DNA of 64,000 nucleotides, from the NCBI GenBank assembly GCA_037367405.1, contig JAZKJV010003139.1, forward strand, positions 248,001 through 312,000. Direction: 5' to 3'. This DNA is from Ottelia alismoides. Taxonomy: Eukaryota; Streptophyta; Magnoliopsida; Alismatales; Hydrocharitaceae. A program made the translations under genes and the position numbers. Below are positions 34,501 through 43,307 of this stretch, piece after piece; positions within the stretch are counted from its first letter, which is position 1; each line of letters opens with the position of its first letter. The notes under the pieces are model-generated. The model made no database searches and was not told the DNA's origin. It saw only the letters and a program-made list of their open reading frames with translations.

Positions 34501-37500
34501 GTGTGTATGCAGATAATTCTGCCAAATTTGCTTGGGAAAATGATAATGAACTCTCACAAACTGGATCTGGAGAAGGCGGGTCCTCTACATTGTCTCTGTT
34601 CTGCTCTGCCTCTACCTCTTCCTCATCTAAAGGCTCAGGTGGATCCAGATCTGGCATCTGATCATTACAATCTGCCCAATCAGACTCTGAATCCGAGGGA
34701 TCTATATCAGACTCAGTGGCATCAGTACCACTGGAGAACAAGGTGGCATCAGCACCACCATAGAGCAGGGTGGCCTCAGTACCACCATCACTGAAAATCG
34801 TGTCGCGATCAAGATCCGACTCTGCTGACTCAATAGTATCCTGAACCAGGGCTGTGCTCTCCAGACTATCCTCTGCTATCATCTCTGCATCTGAATATGA
34901 GAGGATAGTCTGTGCTGCAGGATCTGCCCAAGCTGCCTCATCATCTGTGATCACAAAATCACAGTCCTGGTGGATGTCTGGCTCTGCGTCTGTCAGCTGC
35001 TCTGAGTCTGTACTCCCATGTGAGCGGGATCTAGATCTGGCTCTGTGGTCCTTAACCGTCTCTATTTGTATACTCTCGCCCTGGACGCGGAAGTACACCT
35101 TCCCGCTATCATGATCAGTCACCGCCTTGGCTGTGGCCAAGAATGGGCGACCGAGGATGATGGGGGAATCGGTCAACGAGTCAGGGGTCTCCATGTCCAG
35201 CACTACGAAGTCCACGGGAAATTGCAAACCCTGAATCGTGACGACAACGTCTCGCAACAACCCCTTTGGCCTCTTGACAGACCGATCAGCAAACTGAAGG
35301 TATGTCCTGCTCTGTACAAGAGTGCCCAACTCTAAGTGGTGGAGAAGGGCTGCCGGAAGAAGGTTGATAGACGATCCGCTATCTAATAGAGTGCGGTCGA
35401 ACATCTGCTCACTAATCTGACATCTGACATACGGGGCCCCTAAATCTGGCCTCTTAGTCGGCAGATGGTTCTGGATCGCGTAACACGTGGCTTTGGTCAA
35501 CACATGAATTTCTGCGGTCTTGTTCCTCTTCGTCCTTCTGACTGTGGTCTTATCTCTCAAGGACCGCTGAAGAAGAGGAATGTGCTGCAAAGCCTCATTG
35601 AGGGTCAGCTGAATGTGAAATCGATCTATCATGCTCTGGCTGAACTCCTCCTGCTCTCTCTTTTTTGGGTCTTTTTCTTTTTTCTTCCCCTTCCCCAACT
35701 CAAGGGCTCTAGGAAAGGGGATCACAGGGTCCTTCTCAGATGAAGGACTAGGAATAGGCCTAGACGGTTCGATGACTGGATCCTCACAAACATCATTCAC
35801 CACAGTGGGATCAGAGTAAACTAAACCTTTTCCTTTATTCAAATCAGAGTTCCGAGATACATGCATGCGAGGAAAAACAACATTTCTCTCAGAATAGATG
35901 TTGGTGGCCTCAGTACCACCTCTAGCTGGCTCTACATGCAGACGTCTTGCGGTCTCAGTACCGCTGGCTGGCTCGGCTCTGATGGTGGCGTCAGTACCAC
36001 CTCCTCTATGTGATGGAATGGCGGCCTCAATACCGCCGGTGGAATCAGCATCTCGGGTGGCATCAGTACCACCGTCATCATGGTGTGCGGCTTCAGTACC
36101 GCTCTCCTCTTCCTCATCTGGCGCTCTAGATGGATCCTCGTGTGGTCGCTCAGATGAGGCGCCTCCTGCTGGTCTTCTACCGCTCCTAAGTGTGACAAAA
36201 TCAGCATCAAATAAATCCGACGAGATAACATCAAATGAGTCACTAGAAGTGGTAGGCTCAGTGTGAACTACCTGCTCAGATTTCCTCTTCAAGTTATTTG
36301 GATTAGGCTCGATCTGTACAGGGATGGCGGCCTTCCCTCTCATCAGGTCCCGCATCTCCTGGCGGAACTCGTCCATCTCCCGTCTAAATGTAGCCTGCTG
36401 CTCTGTGAAGAGACGGGCTAAATCATCCATGGCGGGGCTCTCATGGGAGCCCGACGGGTTACCTCTCTGATATTGAGGCTGCTGGACCTGGTGCTGCTGT
36501 GGCTGAGAGGGGTAAGAGGAATGATGCTGCTGCTGGTGAGCCTGCTGCTCACGTCTCCAACTCTGTCCCTGCTGCTGATAGGGACGAGATACGAATGATG
36601 ATGGCTGGTGTGCTGGGTGTTGCTGGTGATCTCTCTGCTGGGAGTACTGCCCTCCCTGACCGGCTGGCTGCTGCTGGGGTTGGTTACCCCCATTCCCCCA
36701 CCTGAATCCGGGATGGTCTCGTCGGATTCCAGGTTGAGGACGGTCATACCAAATTCCGTTGACATCCATCAACGGCTCTGCATCGTATGGGGCTGGTGGG
36801 AGTACATCCAGAGGCTGATCCGGCTGATATACCACCATCTGTAAGTCTGGAGATGGTGGTGCCTGGTAAGAGGGCTGCTGCTGCTGGTACGGCTCCGCCT
36901 GTACAAGGTGAACTTGTCTAGGCTGCTGCAAGGAGCTGGAGCGCTGGGACGAGCTGCGGCTGCCGCCGGAATCGCCTCGCGACAGAAGACGGGGCTGAGG
37001 AGCCGTCTGTGCCTCCTGAAGACACAAGAGCTGGGTCTTCATGTCGCTCAGAGTCTGTGCCATTTCCTCCATCTGAGTTATGCCCTGGCACTGCTTCTTC
37101 TCGATGATTTCCATGCGGTCCAACTTCTCACTAATAATCCCCATGTCCGCAGCGGCCGACTCTGCCTGTGCGGCTGCAACTGTGGACGAACTGGATGGAC
37201 CTGCATCAACCCGTGCTATCCGCTGATACTGCACGGGTCCTGGCGGCTGCTGAGATCTCTGTGTATACAACCGAGTCTGGGACATCACCATGTAATTCTC
37301 GGACATCTCCTCATAGATGGCCCAGACTTGGTTGTGGTCCTTGGCAAAGTAGGACCCGCCGCAAGAAGCATTCACCAGACCCTGAAGCTCTGGTGTTAGC
37401 CCACTGAAGAAGCTCTGAACTAGGTTCGGCTTCGAAATGTCGTGGTGGGGGCATCTATCCAGAAGCTCTCTGAACCTCTCCCATGCCTCGTGAAATTGCT

Positions 37501-38398
37501 CGTTAGGGAGCATGGAGAAGTTGTTGATCAGGGCCCTTGCTGCATTCGTCCGCCCGAGTGGATAGTACTTGTTCAAGTACTCGGTGCGGAGCTGATCCCA
37601 GGTGTACACAAACTTCCCTAGATGTTTCAGCCAGGCGGCTGCTCTATCTGCCAGTGAGAAAGGGAAGGCCATCATTCGAATCGTATCTTGGTCCACACGA
37701 CGGTCGTGGACAGTGCTGCAGATCATCAAGAACTCCTGGAGATGGAGGTGGGGTTCCTCAGTGGCGAGTCCGTGAAAATGAGGAAGCATCTGCAGAGTGT
37801 TCGGAGGGAACTTGAAATCCCCCACGATAGCAGGAATCACCACCCATTGGTGCATCAGTGTAGATCCGGGGTTGTGTAGTTCCCGCATCGGTCTTGCTGC
37901 GGCGGCGGCTGCCGCTGCTGCGGCTGCTGCTGCTGCGGCTGCTGCCTCTGCATCAGCATCAGGGATGTCCTCTGGCTCACTCGGCTCTTCTCGCTCTCTT
38001 CGGAGTCTCTCCAACTCCCTCCTCATCTCTATCATGAAAGCCCCCTGATCGCGTAACTGGTTCTGAACTGTCTCTAAAGACGCAATCAGGGTGGAGTTGA
38101 TCGCTCCCTGGTCTAAGACAAAGTGTTCGGGCTGGCGATCGTCTGAACTACCGGCTCCAGCCATTGGGATGTCTGCAAAATCAGAAGAGCCCAACTCAGG
38201 TTCAGTCAAATGAATTCGTCTCTCCTCGGGCTCATGTCTCTCAGGAACAGAAGAAAGGGGATCGAGGGGGAACAGGGTGGATTCGAACTCGGGCCCGGAG
38301 AGCTGGTCTCGACTCTCACGGGCCAACCTAGATGATGGAGTAGACGCGCCTGAAAGCGGTGCAGCCAGAGGCTGCCTAAGAGATCGTCTGCCCATCAT
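31568..38398 (-). CDS. Gag-Pol polyprotein of Athila-like retrotransposon (intact frame)
   Basis: It encodes capsid and replication enzymes for cytoplasmic particle formation, reverse transcription and integration. The frame is open from 38479, but MMGRRSLRQ at 38398 is the likely start because the diverged copy at 63251 keeps it. Residues counted from 38479: poly-Ala tract about 179-196; Gag core about 200-400 (FHGLATEEPHLHLQEF, FFSGLTPELQGL); Gln/His-rich linker about 595-680 with no CCHC zinc knuckle; GGT(D/E)AT repeats about 795-860 and 1233-1256; protease DSGSS about 1034; RT about 1420-1620 with FMDDFSVYG at 1587; RNase H from TDAS 1735; integrase zinc finger about 1944-1985; catalytic D, D, E about 2014, 2073 and 2109. 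No stop interrupts it, so this copy may be coding-competent. There is no frameshift between gag and pol. Confidence 0.95.
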   Translation of the reverse strand: MMGRRSLRQPLAAPLSGASTPSSRLARESRDQLSGPEFESTLFPLDPLSSVPERHEPEERRIHLTEPELGSSDFADIPMAGAGSSDDRQPEHFVLDQGAINSTLIASLETVQNQLRDQGAFMIEMRRELERLRREREEPSEPEDIPDADAEAAAAAAAAAAAAAAAAARPMRELHNPGSTLMHQWVVIPAIVGDFKFPPNTLQMLPHFHGLATEEPHLHLQEFLMICSTVHDRRVDQDTIRMMAFPFSLADRAAAWLKHLGKFVYTWDQLRTEYLNKYYPLGRTNAARALINNFSMLPNEQFHEAWERFRELLDRCPHHDISKPNLVQSFFSGLTPELQGLVNASCGGSYFAKDHNQVWAIYEEMSENYMVMSQTRLYTQRSQQPPGPVQYQRIARVDAGPSSSSTVAAAQAESAAADMGIISEKLDRMEIIEKKQCQGITQMEEMAQTLSDMKTQLLCLQEAQTAPQPRLLSRGDSGGSRSSSQRSSSLQQPRQVHLVQAEPYQQQQPSYQAPPSPDLQMVVYQPDQPLDVLPPAPYDAEPLMDVNGIWYDRPQPGIRRDHPGFRWGNGGNQPQQQPAGQGGQYSQQRDHQQHPAHQPSSFVSRPYQQQGQSWRREQQAHQQQHHSSYPSQPQQHQVQQPQYQRGNPSGSHESPAMDDLARLFTEQQATFRREMDEFRQEMRDLMRGKAAIPVQIEPNPNNLKRKSEQVVHTEPTTSSDSFDVISSDLFDADFVTLRSGRRPAGGASSERPHEDPSRAPDEEEESGTEAAHHDDGGTDATRDADSTGGIEAAIPSHRGGGTDATIRAEPASGTETARRLHVEPARGGTEATNIYSERNVVFPRMHVSRNSDLNKGKGLVYSDPTVVNDVCEDPVIEPSRPIPSPSSEKDPVIPFPRALELGKGKKKEKDPKKREQEEFSQSMIDRFHIQLTLNEALQHIPLLQRSLRDKTTVRRTKRNKTAEIHVLTKATCYAIQNHLPTKRPDLGAPYVRCQISEQMFDRTLLDSGSSINLLPAALLHHLELGTLVQSRTYLQFADRSVKRPKGLLRDVVVTIQGLQFPVDFVVLDMETPDSLTDSPIILGRPFLATAKAVTDHDSGKVYFRVQGESIQIETVKDHRARSRSRSHGSTDSEQLTDAEPDIHQDCDFVITDDEAAWADPAAQTILSYSDAEMIAEDSLESTALVQDTIESAESDLDRDTIFSDGGTEATLLYGGADATLFSSGTDATESDIDPSDSESDWADCNDQMPDLDPPEPLDEEEVEAEQNRDNVEDPPSPDPVCESSLSFSQANLAELSAYTHLLQKPDLPAPSCPELKPLPTSLKYRFLAGESEMYPVIISADLTGAQESRLMEVLEKNRKAIGWSVADLHGISPSLCSHHIYLEEGAKPSREFQRRLNPNLREVVMKEISKWWSADFIYPISDSKWVSPLHVVPKKTGITTVISESGEEIATRVPTSWRVCVDYRRLNQATKKDHFPLPFIDQIIERLAGKSHYCFLDGYSGYNQVAIAPEDQEKTTFTCPFGTYAFRRMPFGLCNAPATFQRCMLSIFSDMVGECLEVFMDDFSVYGDGFDSCLDCLDRVLQRCIATRLVLSWEKSHFMVTQGTVLGHIISNRGMEVDPAKVDVIRKLTPPSNLKQLRSFLGHVGFYRRFIHDFSKIARPLTDLLTKDTEFLVDDKCLSSFETLQQCVIEAPVLQPPDWSLPFEIMTDASDFAVGAVLGQRRDGVPFAIHYASRTLDSAQRNYTVTEKEMLAVVFALDKFRSYIIGSRVTLYTDHTAIRYLMSKKDAKARLTRWILLLQEFDIEIKDKPGVKNVVADHLSRLEQPEDSEQIDPICDTFPDEAILAIASLPWYADIVNFLVAGKVPQDWPRQKLETFLAKAKSYHWEDPILYHEGGDSIWRRCIPQEEHHSVLTYCHKLEAGGHHSGRRTAQKVLQSGLWWPTLFKDSDEFVKRCTDCQRMGTCGQRDMMPMQPIHFCEVFDAWGIDFMGPFPKSQGFEYILLAADYVSRWVEAIPARAADAKTVCKFLKKNIITRFGVPRVLISDGGSHFINDQVKALAREFGIDHRVATPYHPQTNGLAEVSNREIKNILQKVVRPDRKNWSQLLDSVLWAYRTSFKTPLGTSPFRLVYGKPCHLPVELRHKSLWAVTDILMDPNGIGDQRRAELAALEELRDAAFSNSLHYKEKVKEWHDSHISHKHFEIGQKVWLFDARLRLFPGKLQSKWKGPYLVRKVHDNGSIDISELSSESTFRVNGQRLKPFLDHEPRDVIIAAIHFA

Positions 38399-39658
38399 CT
38401 TGATCTTGGCGAGTTGGGCGGATGGGATCTGGAGAAAATATGATCGCAAGCAAACCCCTGGTTCACCAACGCAACACAATGTGAAGACCGTGAAAGATCG
38501 GTCAATTTATCTTGTCAATTTTATTTGGTGAACATCCAAGATATCAGAGCGATTACGTGACCTGCTGGGATACCCGATACTCTCTCAACCGACTGTCCCG
38601 CACAGAAGAGTCGGTAATCAGCCGAGATGAGCACCGGAGGGCTTTACCTAGTGTTCGGGTCACTCTCTCGCACAAGCAAACCAAACAATGAGGGGGTTGC
38701 TCTCCCCAAGACAAATTTTTAATGTGAGTGTCTTTTAGGGTCAATAGTGTTATCCAGTCCCAATTTTTATTGTTTTTCTTTTTAATTTTTTCAAAATAAA
38801 TACAAGCGGCCTAACGGTTTTTCCGATTCTCCTGATGATTAAGCCAAAAACAGAGGGAGAAGACGAAAAAGCCGATGTGCGAGAAAATCAATGATGCATG
38901 CAGAGAAAGAAATGCGTACCTTGTCTCCAGCACTCTACATGCAAGTGATCCGCGCAGAATTTAAATACAGAATTAAAACTACCTACATGGTGCAGCGGGA
39001 AAAGCCGAGTCCTAGATGAGCAACTTCTATTGATCGTGAAGAACAATAGTTAGCTAATCGAATAGAGTCCGGAGTCCGATCTTGGGAGTCACTCGGTGCC
39101 CGCCACAACGGGTCCTGCCAGCGCTGTATGTGACTCCTCACGGCACGTGGTCTCAAATCCAATTTCACTAACTTTTTCAATGAATTTTATTAAGGTCCAA
39201 TTACGTTCTATAGGAACAGATATTCTATTAGGTGTTGGGCCTTAAAAATCTACGTCACAATCAACATAAATTCCTAAATCTAGGGGCTCGAGGAAAACCG
39301 CGTAAACACCGGAAAAGGCAGCTAGCTATGAAAACCACGATAAAAGCCGCGAAAATCAGATGGGTCCCCCGAGCACACCGGTGCTCGGCGAAACAGACCC
39401 GCTAAGTTACAAATGTCCAAAAGTGTCCAAGTCCAAGTCCTAAATTATTACAACAAGAATAATGTTCTCTCTCTCTTTCTAAAATAAAATTTCTTCTCCT
39501 CTCTCTCTCTTCCTGGTCTTCTTCCCGTGCGGGTCCTCAAAAAGTATACTCCAAGATCTCCACGTAGTACCTCGCACAAAAATCAAAGAGAGAGAATGGT
39601 CAGAAAACAACAATAATATAGAGAGAGACAAAATGGAAAACTGACTACAAAGCCGTGC
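38399..39658 (-). other. Leader of the young Athila-like element
   Basis: About 1.26 kb between the primer site and the Gag start, without a gene. Two hairpins are shared with the diverged copy at 61973-63250: 39369-39388 (arms CCGAGCAC/GTGCTCGG) and 39085-39137 (arms GGAGTCAC/GTGACTCC). A CT-rich microsatellite lies around 39465-39510. Confidence 0.7.
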
Positions 39659-39676
39659 TCCCCGGCAACGGCGCCA
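39659..39676 (-). promoter_or_regulatory. Primer binding site, tRNA-Asp type
   Basis: On the - strand TGGCGCCGTTGCCGGGGA starts 3 nt after the 5' LTR end. This is the tRNA-Asp 3'-end complement used by Athila/Tat elements, where it primes minus-strand DNA synthesis. Confidence 0.93.
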
Positions 39677-39679
39677 TTC

Positions 39680-42600
39680 TGATGACCGCCCAAATGACTA
39701 AGGTATAGGTGTAAAATAAATGATAGGTCGTTGCGACCTCAATCACTCGGGCTGAGTCAATCAAGAAAAATAATGAACCACTCGAAGATATCAATCAATC
39801 AAAACACAAGAAAGAGCGGTCTGCTATAGGATTAACCTGGTATAGCTCCCAGGGTCGAACACAAGGAGCACAGATTGGCTTAAAAAGCCTACGATGTAGT
39901 CAAGTATCCAAGGAAGTCTTTTTTAGGGTTTTTATTTGTTTTTGAATTTTTTTAGAATTTTTTAAAGCATGAGAAAATGAAATACAATGAATGCAATGCA
40001 ACTTCAACAATTTATACAACACACAAAAATGATGCAAAAATTAGGAAAAAATGGTTTTTATGTTTTTCAAGTTTTTTACTGTTTTTGGTGAATTTTTGGA
40101 ATTTTTCTAAAGGATAAAATAATTATTAAAAATCAAACAATGCAAAGAATGTAGGGTACTGTCCAGCAAGGCTTAAGACCCAAAAATAAAATAATTTTGG
40201 ATCTCAAAAAGCCCTAGAGGTAATTTTCCTATATTCTATGAAGAATAAGGAAGATTTAGGCACCCTAATTATTATTTTTGGATTTTTAATTTTTTTACTA
40301 CAATTTTTATAAGTTTTTAGGGGTTTTTCAATTTTTATGGTTTTTAATTGATGAAAGGTAGCCAAACTTGGCTAGAAAATCAAGCAACCAGTAAACAACA
40401 ATGTCTAATTTTTTTAGAATTTTTGGTGAAGTTTTTATATTTTTTTTGGTATTTTTAAAGTCAAACAGTAGCAAAAATAAGGGTTTTTGAATTTTTAAAA
40501 ATAATAAATGAAATCAGAAATGTCCCCAAAAATCATAGAAATTCTTACACCATGGCAGGAGCCATGTGTCAAAATTTCATTGGATTTGGAGTTCGTTTGA
40601 TATTTTATTCAAAAACAAAGGTGGGGCACTGTGCACAGGGACCTAAGTGCAAATACCCAAAAGTTCTGGGATCCTGGTGCAATTTACCCAAGAAGTCACG
40701 TGCCAAGCACGTGTCTGGGGCACACAGGGACCTAAATGTAATAAAAACTAAGTCCTAGGGCTAATTGATAACTCGTATCAAAAGCCCAGGGGTATGGTTG
40801 CAAAATTCCCAAAATAATTCGCACATGTGCAAAAACAATGCTCACAGGGGCATAAATGCAAATAAACAAAACATTCTTTCAATTCATAACATTCAGAACT
40901 ACAAGGGGTCTCATGCAAATAACCCAACAAAACACGTGCTAAAGCACGTGGGTCTCTACTGGCAGGGGTATAAGTGCAATTAAAATTAAGCGCGAGGTCT
41001 TTGATGCAAATAACCCAGAAAATAAACAACTAGAATTCAAAATTACAGGACTTAAACGAAATAAAACAAACAGAGGGGGGCCTATGATATTTACCCCTTT
41101 ATTAATAGCGACGGCCCAGATGATGACGCGTGGATGATCGGACGGCGAAGATCAAACGCGCCTTTAACGCTTCGGCTCTTGGGCTCGATCGACGGCGGAG
41201 GGAGGTCCACGTGGCTGATCTAACGGTGCTGGGGTCTTGGCCTCTCTCCTCTGCTATCAAGGGTCCAGATGCGATCCTCAGATGGATCGACGGCTGCTGC
41301 TCCTCAACGAATGGACGGTCACGATCAGATCTGGAGCAGAGGGTGCATCGGACGGCTCTGGAAGGTCCTCGAAGAACTGATGGCCGGAGAACTTCGCCGG
41401 CCTCCTGCGTGCACTCCGGTCCTCCTCAGCTGCGCCTGAAGGTCGGAGAAGCTCCGGCGTGAAGTTGCGCAACTGCTGGTGGTGGCCAAGGACCCAACCG
41501 AGCCCTGGAGGGGCTCCGGCGAGGCCTATCGGCTCGAAGCTCCTGGCTGAAGTTGGGAAGCCTCAGACGGCCTCCTCTTGACCTGCAAAAGCGTTCAGAA
41601 GCTTCGCGGGTCGAGGGCAAAGTGCCTCGACCCAAGAAGGCGGGGTGAAGGTGGGAGGTGCGGCGTGGCGGAAGAGCTCCGGCGAGGCGACGGCGGTGGA
41701 GCTCGACTCCCAGATCCTGTGCGATCTGGGTTGTGTGGAGGGGTGAAGAAGGTGCGTGAGGGCACGGTGAAGGTGATGGTCGGGTCGGATTGTGATGAAA
41801 TCACGCGAGATGGTCGGAATCGAGAGGATGCGTCGGAGATGAAATTTGGGCGAAATCCTAAATTAGACGAAATTAAAAGGAACTAAGGGTACCTGATGGC
41901 TGAAGTAGACTGGGCTGGAGATGGGCTATCTCCGGGTCGTAGCTTCGAAGGGCGTCAAGGCCTGAAGCTCGGTGCTCGACGCGGCGGCGGAGCAAGGACG
42001 GCGAGGTTACGCCGGATCAGAGGATACGCCTTCTCGCCTCACTGCTACAAAGGCAACGGCTTGCTGTCACTCTTGCGAGGCCAATGGAGGTCACGGGGAA
42101 GAAGGAGAGGGTCCAAAGATGCGGCGCGGAGGCGGCGGAGGTGATGGTTATATAGAGTGACAGGGGCGTCTAGGGTTGAGTGGGAACGGCGAAGGAAAGC
42201 TTTGATTTGATGGCGGAGGATCCGGCGAGGGAGAGGGATGTGCGGCGAAGAATTTGGGCGCGGGGGTTGAGTGGGAGACAGCTGGAGTCGCGTGGGAAAA
42301 ATCGGGGAAGAAGGCGCGGCGCGCGACGGCCAGAAAAGGAAAGAGGCGCGGGGGAGTTGACCGGGGTCAACATTCCCCCGTGGCCCAATCAGGAGCGGCC
42401 ACGTGTGCCCGAACTTTGACCATTTATTTTAGGGCAAAAATAGGTCGAATTAAAGAAAACTTAAAACATGAAATATTTTTCTTTTATTTTTTTCTATTTT
42501 TTGGTGATTTTTATTTAATTTTTGGAAATAAAAATAGGTTAGCTCTATATATAGGTATATGTACACTACATGGATTTTTATTTTTGATTTTTTTATTTGT

Positions 42601-43302
42601 TATTTTTATGTGTTTTTATGCTCATTTTGTATTTTATTTATTTACAACATGAAATATAGAATAAAAGAATATTTTTATTTTATTTTTATCACTTATATAC
42701 ATTTATATACATGGTATTAATACAATGTATTTTTGGTATTTTCAATTTTGTAATTTTTATTTGATTTTTGTTTTGTTTCTTGTTATTTATTTTATTTACA
42801 ACATGTAACAAAGAATATTTACAAAAATTTTGGAAAATAATTGAATTTATTTATAGGGTTAAATAAATACAAGATGTGGTTTATGCACATGGTGAAGGAG
42901 TGATATTTTTGAATTTTGATTTTTATCTTTTTATTTTGTTTTTAATAGAATATACACACAATATGTACAAGTATATTTTTGGGTGAGGAAAATATAAAGT
43001 TTTATGTATTTACAAATATATATAAATGTGAGCCCCTATCTCTCTCTACTTGGCTTTTATGCGGTCAGGCCCATGCTGAGCCCTCCCTTGGGTTAGGTTG
43101 CTCAATATTTATTCTAAATATTTCCCTCTTTTTTCTTTTTGCTCTTTATTCTTTTATTTTGTGCACAAAAACATGCTAATTATAGGTTTTTACACAATGC
43201 ATGCTTCTGGTAATTATTTGTATTTACACATATCCACATGTATTTGCAAAGGTTTTTGTAGCTAAAATAATAGAATAAAGAGTGATGAATGGGTATTCAT
43301 CA
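39680..43302 (-). repeat. 5' LTR of the young Athila-like element
   Basis: 3,623 bp, nearly identical to 25915-29537. It carries the promoter for the Gag-Pol transcript. Its U3 tip (43283-43302) is self-complementary. The hairpin-forming U5 palindromes of the other LTR are repeated here at 40551-40566, 40697-40713 and 40933-40950. Confidence 0.97.
42149..42155 (-). promoter_or_regulatory. Putative TATA box of the active-orientation LTR promoter
   Basis: TATATAA on the - strand, at the junction of AT-rich U3 and the GC-rich core. If used, transcription would start roughly 30 nt further left, giving R/U5, primer site and Gag-Pol in that order. Confidence 0.55.
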
Positions 43303-43307
43303 GTTAT

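Larger units (their letters stand above)
25915..43302 (-). mobile_element. Young, structurally complete Athila-like Ty3/gypsy retrotransposon
   Basis: The 17,388-bp element is on the - strand, with two 3,623-bp LTRs at a constant offset of 13,765 bp and a perfect 5-bp duplication, GTTAT (25910-25914 and 43303-43307), cut into the LINE RT gene. In transcription order: 5' LTR (39680-43302), tRNA-Asp-type primer site, 1.26 kb leader, one open Gag-Pol frame, a 2 kb untranslated region with three hairpins, polypurine tract, 3' LTR. LTRs begin TGATGA and end TCATCA. RT motif FMDDFSVYG, Gag type and primer site place it in the Athila lineage. No env-like frame follows pol. Confidence 0.97.

Noticed and set aside
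39085..39137. The leader hairpin as a tRNA or tRNA-like gene
   Set aside because: The 8-bp closing stem resembles an acceptor stem, but there is no T-loop or anticodon arm and it is only 53 nt.
27365..42652. Sets of matching 60-130 codon frames at 27365-28887 and 41130-42652 as duplicated genes
   Set aside because: They lie in the two LTRs of one retrotransposon at a constant 13,765-bp offset and show no protein family motif.
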